64,000 nucleotides of DNA from Blastobasis lacticolella. Its lineage: Eukaryota; Arthropoda; Insecta; Lepidoptera; Blastobasidae. The translations under genes were made by a program, and so were the position numbers. Shown here in pieces: positions 48,578 to 60,635 of the stretch. A model generated the notes under the pieces. The model made no database searches and was not told the origin of the DNA. It saw only the letters and a program-made list of their open reading frames with translations. Location: positions 6,527,428-6,591,427 of the forward strand of contig LR990049.1 of the NCBI GenBank assembly GCA_905147135.1, in the 5' to 3' direction. Numbering within the stretch: the stretch's first letter is position 1; each line of letters starts with the position of its first letter.

Positions 48578-49765
48578 GGTTGTATTTTCCTACTTTTTCC
48601 AAGTGAGCAGTTACCTAGAAGCTAGACTCTACTATTCTTTATGTATGTATGTTAATATACTGTAAATTTCAATGTCAATTTAGATTTTGATATCAATCAT
48701 AGGTACACAGTTTATTTGTATTTCTCTTACCATCAACAGCATTTCTATTCTAATCGCTAGATGTAAACTGAAGGGATTCGCAGGATTCTCCAAAAACACT
48801 TGACATAGGCACCCCCAATATTTAATAAACCACACATATCCCTCCATTTTATATTAGGTAAGAAACCAACACCGCGACATCCCTAAGCCGGACAAAGGTA
48901 GTGACATACAGCACACGGCCGCATTCAGCGGGCGGGCGTCGCCGCGCGACGGTTAGCAAGATAATGATGACGTCCCGGCGTTCCCCCCACACGCGAATTA
49001 ATTAAAAGCCGCGTTTATTTAGCTAACACTGTGAATGGACCTTTATGATTTTTAGAGCAAGAGTTTAAATGTACGTGTCTAGAATGTGGTGGCGGAAATT
49101 GAAAGTATAAAAATGGTTGGGCATCTTTAGAATAGACTGTCATTTTTAGTTCGTTTTTAAAAGTAAATATCTAAAAAGATTAAGAAGACACAGACTAAGT
49201 TACATTTATACTTAAATAAATACGTATAATCTTTGCAAGTGACGTTGAAAATGAATTCGTTTGCTTTTATAAGCTTAGGTATGCTTATGCATACCTGAAA
49301 TCATATTTTGGTTGCCTATCTACTTAGCGATGTCTGTAGCGTTTCCTGCTATAGATAAAAAAATGCTTATTTAATACGTACAGTCAGCTGCAGAATGAGC
49401 GGAGCCACCGTAAAATCAACCTATACTTCACGCTACTGCTTACTATACTTAGCTATACGTGATTACAACGGAGGTCTAACAAACTGTTTATCGTAAGCAT
49501 CGATACGCCCAACAATTGTCTCCGCAAGTTCACAAATGTTGTCAAACGACATCCACTGGAGGGATGAACCGAGCCTTAATTAAGGCCCGACAGTGACAGT
49601 AACGCCTTTACAATTACCGTTATCGCGTAGGCTTTCGTGCCGTGTCGTGACGTATCGTAACGGAAATTATAGATATCGTTAAATCTCGGGGTGTGCACTA
49701 CTGTTGCGCGGGCGTCTCAAAAGTGGGTTGGTTTTGTATTTAGGTTGGCTACGAACAGGTTTCAA

Positions 49766-49830
49766 TACAATACAATACAAAAAAACTCTTTATTTGCACA
49801 ATACAGGATACATACATGGGATAAAAAATT
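49766..49830 (-). mobile_element. Repeat end with (CAATA)n
   Basis: ACAATACAATACAAAAAAAC, then TCTTTATTTGCACAATACAG. On the minus strand this is a poly-A-like end with short TTGTA repeats, as at LINE 3' ends. Family uncertain. Confidence 0.45.
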
Positions 49831-50249
49831 ATTATAATAAGCAGCACAAGGGGCGGTCTTATCACTAGAGTGATCTCTTCCAGACAACCTTGAATGTATT
49901 TGACATCAAAGCGACTATCTACAGTTCATAATGAACAATACTTATTTAAGTTCTAGTGTTTGATAGAATTGAAGCACAAACTATAGGAAAAGCCTTTCAT
50001 TTTCCAATACAAGACGTCGATTATTACTTTACTCAAAATGTAAAGGAGTACCTCGCTGTAATGTTCAAACGAAGCATTTATTTTATTATCTCTACTCTAT
50101 GCCATTTTTGGGAAATATGTCTTTGCTACTTAGATGTGTTAAATAAAATTCTAATAAAATACATAATAACTTCAGTTCAATGATAATAACGATTTAGTTC
50201 AATTATAATTTCAGTCCAAGGGGACTGAAACCTATGAAGGCTGCAGATA

Positions 50250-50310
50250 TCCTGGACGACGGTGACCGCTTCCTATCAGATGGACTTACCGTCCGTGTGC
50301 CTCTTTAAAC
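50250..50310 (+). mobile_element. Non-LTR retrotransposon 3'-tail fragment
   Basis: GACGGTGACCGCTTCCTATC, then AGATGGACTTACC and an A-rich end, a diverged first-type tail. Confidence 0.55.
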
Positions 50311-51340
50311 AATAATAAAATAAAAAGTTCAATAACGTTAAACTTTAACAGTCTGTACAGCTTGCCTAGGACACGAGACAAGGTGCGTGTATCTAAATAA
50401 ACCTAGGTGACCTAAGCTCGGTTACCGGATTCTAGGTCTTAGAGAGCTTGCCGCGACTCGGGGCGCTAAACCCCTTTTATTATACCCGGCTTTAATTCTC
50501 AGATTTAACTTCGCCATCGCTTCCTTGTTCGGTTGACACACAGGTGGTTTATGTTGTTCTTAATAAAGGAGTTATCTCAGAGGTTTATGGCGCAAATATG
50601 ACATGTTTTTATTTTTAAAAGGGCTACAATGTTCGCTGAGATAGGTATTTCTTTAAAGTGTAGTGTAGGTATTCTACATTTTTTTTAAGTATTTTATTTA
50701 TTTATATATTTAACATTTTATTGCAGACGAAACATCATACATATAGACGACACAACAGGCACTACTTATTTCACTATTAAGTAGTTTAGTATTGCCGTAG
50801 AGTCAAAGTAATTTTCACCGTTAATTTGCCTATAATAATATTTGATAATATTGAAACTGATATATTGGACCGATGTTAAATTTAAACATAATGTATCTAG
50901 GCCGTGTAGGTATGTTATTTTTATTGAGCTAACCTGTTTAACGAGCCATTTCAATAACATATATAAAAACACAACTAGGTACTAACTTCGCTCGCGCGCT
51001 GATTATCTCACACATTAAAAGCGTGGTAAATAAGTGTTCCGATATAAAAAAAAAACATTATAGACGCCCTGTCGTGTAGATGGCAGATAAACAAACAAAG
51101 CAGGGTACCGATTAGTGGCGTGACACTGTATTTGATAGGTTTCAGCATCCGGCGGCTTGCACGCCACGGCTTAGCCGATCTAAATAGATCATAGCTCACG
51201 AATGCTCGCTGCGCATGCGAAATCCTTTACGCAGGAACCGCGTGGTGGATTCTGCCATATGTTGCTGCCGGATAGTTAAATTAGCCGGTTAATTAAATGG
51301 CTAGCTTTTTAAGTAATTGATTATTCAATTGAATGTCCTG

Positions 51341-51600
51341 ACGACCTGAGTGGTTCAGTGGTCAACATGCCACAGTCTGCCACGCAAGAGGTCCCGGGTT
51401 CGATTCCCGGCCGCGCAGAAATTGAAATGATGAATTTTAATTTCTGTTACGGGTCTGGGTGTTCTATGTATAATAAGTATGTATTTAAAAAGGTATTATG
51501 TAGTATATCAGTTATCTAGCACCCATAGTACAAGCTTTGCTTAGTTTGGGAACTATGTTCGATGTGTGAATTTGTCCAGGATTATTTATTTATTATTATT
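51341..51600 (+). mobile_element. tRNA-derived SINE, family A, full length
   Basis: The head has a box A-like TGGTTCAGTGGTCAACATGC and a box B GGTTCGATTCC. The body runs TTTTAATTTCTGTTACGGGT, GTTATCTAGCACCCATAGTA and GTGTGAATTTGTCCAGG into an ATTATT-rich tail. It serves as the reference for 17891, 29880, 37155 and 41205. No clear target duplication was found. Confidence 0.88.
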
Positions 51601-51939
51601 ATTTATAATATGTGCCACGAGGTGGACACAATGAGACATTTCCCATCTTTCAAAAAAATATCTGCATTATTTATCAATGTTTGATCATCAGGCTGCGACA
51701 TATAGGTACATATGGTGCAACCAGCAATTGGTCCGTCGGTCTTGTCCAGGTTGCATTTGAGCGAGTATGCGAAGTACATGCACGACCTATTCCTAGCGAC
51801 ACCTTTTCCTTGCGGGGAACGTGCGTACGTTCCACGTTATGTCGTGGATCTTCCAGCCTTATGCTATCAGCGCAACCAACCTAGGTTCAACCTTTTTAAT
51901 GCGTACGGCGAAGGAATGAAACACGTAGACTGTGAGTGC

Positions 51940-52020
51940 GTTGCCTGGTTGTGGCCTTCAAAGCTAGAGTGAAAATGCTGTTTTTAGATAGGTAGGATTC
52001 GGCCGCATCACCATGGCGGT
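51940..52020 (+). mobile_element. Non-LTR retrotransposon ORF end, third type
   Basis: One frame reads VVAFKARVKMLFLDR before a stop, and GGATTCGGCCGCATCACCAT follows. This is the same terminus as 19205 and 36048. The open frames at 51612-51972 just upstream may be decayed coding sequence of the same element, but I could not match them. Confidence 0.55.
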
Positions 52021-52055
52021 CAAAGCTCTGACTAGTTCTTTATAATCCACGTCAT

Positions 52056-52151
52056 GAAAGAAGAGACTTGTCAAATGGCAGTAGAGGGGATTTCGCGTAG
52101 GTAATCGCCTACTAAGCAAGTCGAACCACGTGACCCGCCAAGTCTCTTCTT
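52056..52151. repeat. Foldback with 13-bp perfect arms
   Basis: AAGAAGAGACTTG (52058-52070) pairs with CAAGTCTCTTCTT (52139-52151). Inside is a second small hairpin, GTAGG..CCTAC. TTGTCAAATG beside the left arm and TATTTGACAC beside the right may extend an older terminal repeat. Confidence 0.6.
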
Positions 52152-53009
52152 ATTTGACACTAATTGTAACAATAATTAAAAAAAAATCTCTTTCCGTTAA
52201 TGGTACCAATATTTACCAGAAACCGGTTAATGTAGCGTTGACAGAATTTCTCTTCAGTTAAACCTGGACGCTTGTTGTCATATCTACCAGTACCTGTAGT
52301 AATACAGGTCTGGCAGTAGTTGAAGTGTAGTTCCTGGCTTTACCCTGTCTGGCGTGGTCAACCGGTAGTTAGGCGATTAGGACGGCGGATGGCCCTTGTA
52401 CTTTGTATTACTTTGGGTCTGACTTTGGACTTGCAACTTGAACTGGCTGTACTGATAACAGAAAGAAAATTGTCGTGGAAATGTGAGGATAGTCGGTCAT
52501 TTATTGTTGTTGATCGTTGCAGATCTATGTATAGAAATAGAAATCTAATAAATACAATTATTTTGGAAGGCTACAATCGCTACAAATATGTTCAATTAGT
52601 TTAAGATTTTGTGTTTTTCTGTCAAAAAAATATACCATCACTGGGTGCTAATTCGCTCCGTCGCGTCGATCCAATATAATGGAATAAAGATAGGAATATC
52701 TTAGTTTCAAAAATTAATAAAAAAAACTATATTGAAGGAGAAGTTTATGTCACAAAGACATTTCCTCCCCCCCAATTTATTCCAAATCCCCCAACTTCCT
52801 AAGCACACATGCCGTGTAACTTCTCAAAGGAGCGTTGCGCTTAAAATCTACCCAATTATCTATTCTTGAGGAAAGCTCTGGATGAGAGTTTTAGCGAAAT
52901 ACTTATGCTAACTCCGAGTTAAGTACGCGACTCTCGCAAGTTCATTGTTAATGCTCTGCCTTGGATGTAGAGCACTAGACGAGTTAGCTGAAGTTTGAGC
53001 TGTAAATAT

Positions 53010-53105
53010 CATACCCTTTTCAGGTTCTCCTGTTAAATTTTTATGGAGGTCTAATGTTATAAATTGATCTGCAAAAGCCTGGATCATGGTCAAGTGGACA
53101 CCGAA
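53010..53105 (+). mobile_element. SINE family B, diverged fragment
   Basis: TTTCAGGTTCTCCTGTTAAA and GCCTGGATCATGGTCAAG, the middle of the family B body. A small minus-strand piece of the TGA-tailed repeat follows near 53160-53220. Confidence 0.6.
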
Positions 53106-53772
53106 TCTGATACAGGAAAAAACGCTATGAATCCAGTACCATCATCCGTATCTTATTGACCGATGTCGTAAATTAGAAACTAGCCGGTGTCGTAGAGTAG
53201 AATGTAGCATCAACCCTTTCTATTCAAGGATATCGTATAAGGCGTATCGTATCATCTAGGACCTCCAGGACCTCATCTGGGACTGAAAATATATAACAAC
53301 ATTTTCTGTTGTGTGTTTCCACCTTCCAAAAATCATATATATATGCCAATAACGTTTCATGTTACGTACAAATGACGACATGGGGTTTTTATTAAATCAG
53401 CAAATAAATCTTTTCATAAATTTCCTCTTTCGTTATCAATTACGGAGACGAAGTTACAAAAACGGACAAAAGGATTATTTCACAGCAATTATAGTATGCT
53501 CGCTCATCATATCACAGATCAATTCATTTATTTCAATATACGTAACTACAATTCAGCCACATCTAGTAATTCTGTATATCCGCAAGCAAACTGAGTTTAC
53601 AGGCTCCAGTGAGCATCTGATTTGATTCCGAACATATCTGTTTAAGCCTTTACATCTAGCCTAAGTAGAGTTCGCTGCTTCCCGACATGCGTTGATGGGT
53701 GTTACAGCTTGCATCAGCGAGTCTACGAGAATAGGGTAGGGAGGGAGGGTAGTTCCTTAGGAAGATTACTTA

Positions 53773-53965
53773 ATGCTTCGGATGTGGAATGAGCTTCCAG
53801 ACACAGTGTTTTCTTTAGACTATGACATGGGATCGTTTAAGAGGTATATTTGAGGCGGGCAACGCAATTGTAGCACCCCTGGTGTTGCTGATGTCCATAG
53901 GCGGCGGTGACCACTATCCATCAAGTGGCCCGCATGCCTGTTATTCTGCCGTATTACATTTAAAA
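53773..53965 (+). mobile_element. Non-LTR retrotransposon (jockey/CR1-like), ORF end and tail
   Basis: The frame reads LRMWNELPDTVFSLDYDMG and SFKRYI to a stop, then a 3' UTR with GTTGCTGATGTCCATAGGC and GGCGGTGACCAC. It links the coding end with the first tail type seen alone elsewhere, so it acts as the reference for those fragments. Confidence 0.82.
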
Positions 53966-54469
53966 AAATTACGTGTCTATGGGTAGTTATTTCTCGTGAC
54001 TGTTTACCTGTTTTCAGCCCGATCAGTCTGATATCAGTCGGAAACAGGATTAAAGTACTGACTTTCTGCTTGTTAGAAGAAAAGAATCAATGGGGTGTAC
54101 TTTTAGAAAAAAAAAATCTATTGACCGTACAGCTTAACTCTTGTAAGCTCTGTGTTTTAATTCGCACAAATGTGTCTGGCTCTCAAGTGTGATTTTAATC
54201 GGCTTGGCTTAGAATGTAGACTTTGTAGCTGACTTAGAACTGAGTTCTCTACTAGGAAAGAACGTCTACAATGTTTATAATAGCTTTCGCCATAGAAGTC
54301 ACATTAATATTATATGACTTTGGATAGTTCCGTTATTGTAAAAAACCATCTTTGTTCTTTTTAATGTTTAATTTATTGTTTTGTTTTACTTCATAAATAA
54401 TTAAAATTAAAAGTTAACCATAATTTAATGTGACTGAAAATTAGTGCATGAATCACACATATTATTGGC

Positions 54470-54520
54470 GGCAGTTAACTGTAACATCAGGTGGGCTGTC
54501 TGTTTCTTTGTCACTGACTG
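54470..54520 (+). mobile_element. Non-LTR retrotransposon 3'-tail fragment, second type
   Basis: CATCAGGTGGGCTGTCTGTT, then TCTTTGTCACTGA, as at 5636 and 11240. Confidence 0.55.
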
Positions 54521-54635
54521 AAAGGGATTTCGTTTTGCAAATAAAGAGTGTCTGTTTTGTCGTCTGTCATTCTGTTCCGTCCATGGAGGACAAAATTTTA
54601 TATACAGGAGGTCAGGCATATAAGTGAAGTTTTAT

Positions 54636-54775
54636 AATATGACACAGTGTTTCCTTTAGACATGTGATTGTTCAAGAGATATATTAGAGGTCGGTTTATC
54701 TGATGTCCGTAGGCGGCGATGACCACTTTCCATCAGGTGGCCTACTTGCTTGTTTGTCTGCAGTACAACATAAAA
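54636..54775 (+). mobile_element. Non-LTR retrotransposon ORF end and tail, decayed
   Basis: GACACAGTGTTTCCTTTAGA and TTCAAGAGATATATTAG match the ORF end at 53800-53850, with a stop and a deletion. The tail GGCGATGACCACTTTCCATC is well kept. It lies under 1 kb from its sister copy at 53773 in the same orientation. Confidence 0.78.
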
Positions 54776-55059
54776 AAATTAAATTACGAAAATTTCACGT
54801 GTACATCACGCCTTTTTCCATAGGGTTAGGTAGATACCACATTGTGCCACTTGCTACCTCTTACTTATTCCACATTCGTTAACCTTTTCATATGAACGAC
54901 GCGACGGTTATGGGTACTCTTCACCTGACCTCCGTTTTAAATATCATCGGTTTTGTCGTGAGTGAGTGCAATAGTCGAAAGGGGATGACCGAGACGTTCC
55001 TAAAGTAAATAAGCAAAAGAAATTTGAAATAAAGAGTTAGTATTACATACGCCCAAGAC

Positions 55060-55125
55060 CGTGAAGAATGGCGCTCTTTGGGGGAGGCCAACATTCAGCA
55101 GTGAACGGCAATCTTTACGTAGTAT
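55060..55125 (+). mobile_element. RTE-like LINE, last codons
   Basis: AATGGCGCTCTTTGGGGGAG and CCAACATTCAGCAGTGAAC read EWRSLGEANIQQ and then a stop, a broken form of the WRS.REAYVQQW ending at 2917-3095. Confidence 0.65.
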
Positions 55126-55154
55126 GAAACAAAGTCCCTATTTGCGCTTAGATC

Positions 55155-55255
55155 TTTTAAACTACGCAACGGATTTTAATGCGGTTTTCAACATTGGATA
55201 GAGTGATTCAAGAGGAAGGTTTAGAAAGTAGGATAACACGCGAACGAAACCGGCC
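55155..55255 (+). repeat. Unclassified interspersed repeat
   Basis: AAACTACGCAACGGATTTTA and TGCGGTTTTCA match 58785-58815 closely and 11778-11810 more loosely. The far end is CGAACGAAACCGGC. Family unknown. Confidence 0.5.
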
Positions 55256-57606
55256 TGCTAGTAGGCTGATAAATAAAAATTAGCAATAAAAACTACGTAC
55301 AGCTACGTACGTGCGTACGTAATGCTACTGAGTTACATATGTAACGCGTAGACGAGTGTCACGGTTGGCGCCATAATGAGCCAGATAAAGTGCCTGAAAT
55401 AGAAGGAATTTATTACCTACTTATTGAGAGAGACGACTGCAATTGAACATCAAGGCTTCGAGTGGCTTCGGAATGAGACTAAGTATTTCATAGGATCTCT
55501 CAATGGCATATTATATTAATTTGGGGAATAAAACGGCTACTTATGTTAATAACGCATACTCATATCATAATGTTTAAAATTATTTAATAACGTTCAGGGC
55601 ATTGCAACAAATTGTTTTTTTTAATGTTACAATAAATAATAAATTTCACCCCAATGCTTGTTTCCAAATGAGAACAAAAATTGTTCTACGATAACCATAT
55701 ACGAAATCCAGTTACCAAAGCAGCCAAATGGACCTGAACATTCACTTTATCATCTCAAAATATTTCAATAATACTATTCTAACCTGTAAACAATAGCATT
55801 ATTCGCTAATACCAACTTGGGCACATTACACCCGTAATTCAATTCATCCGCAGTTAATATTTGTAATACCACGGTTTACCTCTATATCTGGGGGATTCCG
55901 CTGACCAAAGGCCGGCCCCTTGCGGCGGCCCCGGTGAACCTCAACTAATCCAAGTCTATATTAAACCATAGGTGCTAACTTAAACCGGCCCTGCACCCGC
56001 AAACACCCCACCCGACCCCCAGAGGACTTCATCGCAAACTATTGAAAGTTACTTTGCCCGATTACACTCTCGCCGAATTTCAGAACGTTTTATATACCAC
56101 TTTGGGTTACCGTAACGCACCGCAGGTATTATTAAGAGATTATGTCGCAAAATTTATAATTTCCCGATGCGAGCGTCCCGTAACGAATCCCGGGATAGTG
56201 TTATGCAAATTCAATAGGTAACCGCCGCCCGGGATCCGAAGACGCCTATTGTTTGCAATTGATTATGAGTTTCGATGTTAGCGCGCAAGTACTCGCTACT
56301 AGTGATAACAGACGGTATTTTTAAACGCCAATGCTGCTACTAGCAAGCCTTTGACGTCATAAAAACGGGAAAAAGCGTTTTAGAGCCCACTGAGGGGCCT
56401 TCAATAAAGATTGTACGCGAGGCACTCACTGTAAAAAAGCATCGAGTAGAAACTATTTAATATCGCGCTAAAGGAGATCGCACAAAGACGGCCGTCCGGC
56501 GGCGGCACAAAGTGATCGCTCGCTCCGCCGACGAGGATTAATTATTATTTTAACATTTCCACCTTTTTTGCAAAGTCAAAAGCAACGCTTCCTCGCTTGA
56601 AAAGTTGCTAAATAATTAAGACGGCTTCTTAGCGACAGTGCTTCGTTTTACTTAGAGTAGATTTTTCAGAAAATGGCGGGACTTTTTCCGCTTTCCTTCA
56701 ATATTTTTGTGTTCGCCAGACCGGTTTACGTGGAACGACGTTAAGTCGCATTATTTAACATCGATTGATCTCTCCTTCAGAAGGCTTTATTCTTAAAACA
56801 TCGAAGCTAGAGGAGGTAGGTATACAGCTGTTGCTTGTATCTTTCTGTTTACGTCAAAGGAAATGAGAATCTGACAATATCCAGACAATAAAATAAATTC
56901 TAGTGTTATATTTTTCCACACGAGACTCAGTAGGAACATGTTGCGGTTATTGACGTCTGGCACAACAGCTAGTTATGCCATCCGGAACTTTGTCTTCGTG
57001 TTATCGTATTTGTACATAGATAACTAAGGAAAACCCATTGGTATTGGATGTTAAATCCGTCTGCCTAAGGGGCTGTTACCCCTCGGCCAGGGTTACCTAG
57101 AAACAGTGCTATAGTGTTACGGCATATACCTAGAAACAGACGTCATGCAGCTAATCACCTCTAGTTCACCTTAATGCCATTTGACCCGGGAGGCGCTAGT
57201 ACCTATACATTCATACAAAAAATGCCAAATTGAAAAGGCACATTTAGGTTATACGAAGGTTTAGATAATCTCTCTGATGATGGAATATTTTACGATGCGA
57301 CTACCGCCGTTCTTTAGCTAGTCCGACTGCGTACAACAACACCAAATCTTCTCACCAGCAGCGGCTTGCTTGAAAATGGGCAGCGAAACTTTTAACACCA
57401 CGCGCGCTGTCTTTTGTAGTTTCGGTCAAAAAAGTATTAAAAAAACATTAAATGAAAATGGCAATAATTTTCATACAAATTTTAAGTTGCACTAATAGTT
57501 GGTTTATTTTCACGAAATATGATTTGAAATCGGGATACCCAAGCACCTTTCGGATCAATCTTTACCATGCACCTATATCACCATTAACCCTCTCCCTTGT
57601 CTCCAG

Positions 57607-57795
57607 GCAAGACCCTGCCTGTCCACTGCGTGGTGGAAGCCGTCTCCTCGCTGGAGGAGGGCGCGTGGCGGCGGCGCGCCGTGGTCGAGACCGACAGCTA
57701 CGTGATCATACCCTCGGCGACCGCTTTCCACGAGCTGGTGCCCGCCGCCATGATGCGGCTGGGGTACCCGCTCGAGATGGCTGCTTCGGCGAAAG
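57607..57795 (+). CDS. dve: dve exon: first part of the ULD domain
   Basis: The acceptor CTCCAG ends at 57606 and the donor AAAG|GTAACT starts at 57796. The exon enters and leaves in phase 1. It reads GKTLPVHCVVEAVSSLEE early, then ETDSYVIIPSATAFHELVP, and ends RLGYPLEMAASAK. This aligns without gaps of note to the ULD (ubiquitin-like oligomerisation) domain of SATB proteins, which begins LPVFCVVE and has LGY...AAQAK at the corresponding spot. Among insects, the ULD-CUTL-homeobox protein is Dve, a nuclear transcription factor acting in midgut, proventriculus, appendages and photoreceptors of flies. The ULD mediates self-association. The exon is GC-rich with a strong bias for third-position G/C. 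Confidence 0.9.
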
Positions 57796-58119
57796 GTAAC
57801 TTTAGACTATGAATAGTATAAAAGAAATATGACAATGTTCTCTTTAGACTATTCTGGAAAAAAGACGGACTTGTATGGAGGTATGTGTATGTCTGTTGCA
57901 TCGTAGCTCACGAACGGATAAACTGATTACGATGTGGTTTTCTTTATTTAAAAGGCAGTTTATTTGAGATGGTTCTTAGCTGCGTTTCATTAAAATCGGT
58001 TTAGTAGTTTTGAAAATATTTGAGATTATGTAAACTTGGTAGGAGGTTTTGCGACGTTTTTCTGTTAGTTAGGTTAGTTCACTTCTAATTCATAACGCAC
58101 CCTACCTCTTCCTCCATAG
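57796..58119 (+). other. dve: dve intron 3 (324 bp)
   Basis: A short intron, GT at 57796-57797 to TAG at 58117-58119. It holds a scrap of jockey/CR1-like ORF end (CAATGTTCTCTTTAGACTAT, compare 53810) and an AAACTGATTACGATGTGG / CGGTTTAGTAGTTTTGA stretch of the kind seen in old lepidopteran repeats. Confidence 0.85.
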
Positions 58120-58370
58120 GTTCAGTGGTCCTCAACAACTGGAAGCCGCTGGCCTTCGAACGTATCTCCGACGGTCCGCTGGCCACAGTTGGCGAGGTGC
58201 TGGGAGAGTTGACCACCGTGGCTACCCTGAGGATCCAGCTCCTGAGGCCGAGGCCTACACCGCTGCAAGACATCAAGGATAAGCTGCTCAGGCTGTTGCT
58301 GGTTCAGAGCCGACCGCTGCTGATGTCGACCGGGTGTCCATTGGATGAGGTGAGGAGAATTATTTTGAAG
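58120..58370 (+). CDS. dve: dve exon: end of ULD and start of CUTL domain
   Basis: The acceptor CCTCCATAG ends at 58119. The preferred donor is AAG|GTATGT at 58371. The exon enters in phase 1, restoring glycine in AKG, and leaves in phase 0. It reads VVLNNWKPLAFERISDGP, then ATVGEVLGELTTVATLRIQL, ..KDKLLRLLLVQSRPLLMS and TGCPLDEVRRIILK. The VATLRIQL block corresponds to VVTLKIQL in SATB1, and CPLDEV to its CPLSQS at the ULD-CUTL junction. An alternative donor GAG|GTGAGG at 58350 is also phase 0 and would drop seven residues (VRRIILK). I prefer the later site because the family sequence continues past it. The rest of CUTL and the homeodomain are not found in the remaining 5.6 kb. Confidence 0.9.
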
Positions 58371-58779
58371 GTATGTTTTCTGCGGTACCGAAGTCGAGCG
58401 GTAAAGAGTTCGGTGATATAGTGACTTTAGTCAATCACGCGCTGAGTACTGTTGCCTAATATTTTTGGCACCTCAAGCTGTTCTCCGATGTCGCAGGGAC
58501 CAAGCGATATCTTAAAATAAATAAAATGAGGATCCATAGTCACGGCGATGACTTATAGAAATGTACAAACAGCAAGACAACAGACGCAGAATATTTTCGA
58601 TTCGGACAATAGTTTTCATACGTTTTCATAAGCTACGGTTTCCCCATTTAATTCAAATCAAAGTGTTATAAATCTAACGCGTCATATGTATCTTTTAAGT
58701 ACTCATGTTATATGTAAGTCAAAAAGATCCGACCCAGACTAAGCACGCTTCCAGTCGCTTTCCTCGTTTGTCTATATAT

Positions 58780-58885
58780 CCGCTAACTCCTAAACCACGC
58801 AACGGATTTTCATGCTGTTTTCACTACTATTTAGACAATTTCTTGGAGAAGATTTATATGTATAAAACCATAGAAATCACTGCGA
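58780..58885 (+). repeat. Unclassified interspersed repeat
   Basis: TAAACCACGCAACGGATTTT and CATGCTGTTTTCAC match 55155-55190. Downstream, GCGAAATCGGGCTAGC resembles ends of the same family. Confidence 0.5.
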
Positions 58886-60234
58886 AATCGGGCTAGCTCA
58901 CTCATAAAACATCCCTAACAACGCATCAATTTGCGTAACCATAACAATTTCAACCCCGTAACCGCTAAAATCCAATCCTTATTCATCTTGCGCCCCTTCA
59001 CCGAGCGACAAATCAATCCGGACAACGTTTGTGTTTGCCAAAACACCTGTCAAACCGAATCCCGTCACGGCTCGGCATTAAAATCATCCGAATTCATCGC
59101 CGCGACAAAGGCGCGTCCGCTACACTGAGCTAAATCGAGGTTCACAATTCCTTCCTAAGTACAGCCGCGCCCCCGCTGGTGGTGCGCGGTGGTCTTTGGC
59201 GTATTGTAATTAGCAGACGTGGTGATTTGGAGGCATGCAGTAAGGGTTTAAGGATTTGGTAGTATGTGTCATATAATTTGGGGAACATACGTTGATGTTT
59301 TGCCACGTTACGTGTACAGACTTGAGGTTTAGCAGACCCAGAATCGAGAAATTAGATATGAAACATGGACCGGATTATACGAGTAGGTCGCCATAATATG
59401 TCCCTTGCTCTTCTCCTTCCTTCTCAATCCTTGTCTTTCGTTCTAATTAAAGCAATAATGTAAAAAATGGTTTTGGCTTTATGTTTTTGAACGTCTGCCT
59501 GACTTTAACCTCTTTTAGGAAATCAGAAATACACAACTGGCTGGTCTTAGCTGGCAGCCTCTAAGACTTTAGTCGACTTTTACGACTACCATAGTCGAAG
59601 CGATTGGTGTAATGCTACTCTGCCGGATACCACACGGCAAATATAAGCAGAAAAATCAAACAATTTCCAGAGAACATACAAGTTTGTCATAGAGTATCCT
59701 TGATACCTGGAACTCTTCCCCCGCATAAGGCTGAGTGTACACCTACGCGTAACCCCATCCGCCCAAGGGGTTTCGCTAACACATCCCGCATATTACGGAA
59801 CACTCATTGTTTCCGCTAAGCCCCACCCGCTCTTTCAATGCTATCCACATTCAATTGACAATATTTATAGCGACACTGTTATTATGAATTCATTAATATC
59901 TACCCGTTATCAGCGGGTTTTATCCACGCGCAGTTTGGTTCTCTGTAAACGTTCCCGTTATTATTTTTCCGGGATAAAATGCTATTAGTGAAAGTTTTTT
60001 AACGAATACTGTAGTTTTTGAGTTTATTCATTACAAACAAAAATAGAAATCCTTTATCTCTTAAATAATAATAACCTGTTTGCGAAATCTGAAACTTGAT
60101 GTCCTTACTTTATTCAATTCATTTACTAATAATAATAAGATGCATAGGCATTGCCTAATGAAATTGACTACCTTATGAGAATCACATTCATGTTAACTGA
60201 ATTGACCATCTTATTAAATTATAAGAATTTCGTC

Positions 60235-60300
60235 ACTTACCACCAGGTGAGATGGCGGTCAAATGCCTGGATAGCAAAAATTAAAAAAAATAAAACAAAA
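60235..60300 (+). mobile_element. Non-LTR retrotransposon 3'-tail fragment, third type
   Basis: CACTTACCACCAGGTGAGAT, then GGCGGTCAAATGCCTGGAT and an A-rich end. It matches the part that follows the CCGCATTGTCACTT block at 36100. A minus-strand scrap with CCACTGCAGAGCAAAGGCC lies at about 60410-60490. Confidence 0.55.
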
Positions 60301-60635
60301 AAATCTTTCAAACTAAACTCGCGTTCTTTACACATACTAAAAGCGACTCACACGCGACGTACCTTTACGATTTGTTTTCGAATTATCAATATTGCTTAGA
60401 ATTTATCATTCCACTGCAGAGCAAAGGCCTTTATTCTTCCATACTTCACGATCAAGTTCTTTTGCCCACCAGTCCCTTTCGAAGACCCACAATTCATATC
60501 TCTTATTAGGTTATTTAGAGAAAATTATGAGCATTTCTGAACAAGTTAGATAAAATACGTGTGAAATAGAAAACGTATGGAGAGACAATAATAATGTGGC
60601 CAATGAAAAAAGACAAAGTTTGTTCAGTGCTACCA

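Larger units (their letters stand above)
27886..57606 (+). other. dve: dve intron 2 (~30 kb)
   Basis: A long intron between the N-terminal and ULD exons. No further exon was recognised. It carries most of the repeats listed, the GGATTA/TAATCC cluster at 42.7-43.45 kb, paired octamers at 35.3 kb and an 81-bp duplication at 36.3-36.7 kb. GC-rich patches occur at 33990-34080, 34800-34900, 46540-46620 and 56400-56540. Stretches where I see nothing specific include 30330-32400, 32900-33980, 45950-47500, 49060-49760 and 55270-57300. Confidence 0.65.

Noticed and set aside
51341..51418. Possible tRNA gene
   Set aside because: Head of SINE family A, with body and repeated copies elsewhere in the window.
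51612..51972. Two overlapping frames of 86-90 codons
   Set aside because: They lead into a retrotransposon ORF end at 51940-52020 and are probably decayed element sequence. Not strong enough for a separate gene.
58085..58276. 63-codon minus-strand frame
   Set aside because: Shadow of the dve exon on the + strand.
58931..59128. Possible next dve exon
   Set aside because: No CUTL-like sequence in any frame and no good splice pair.
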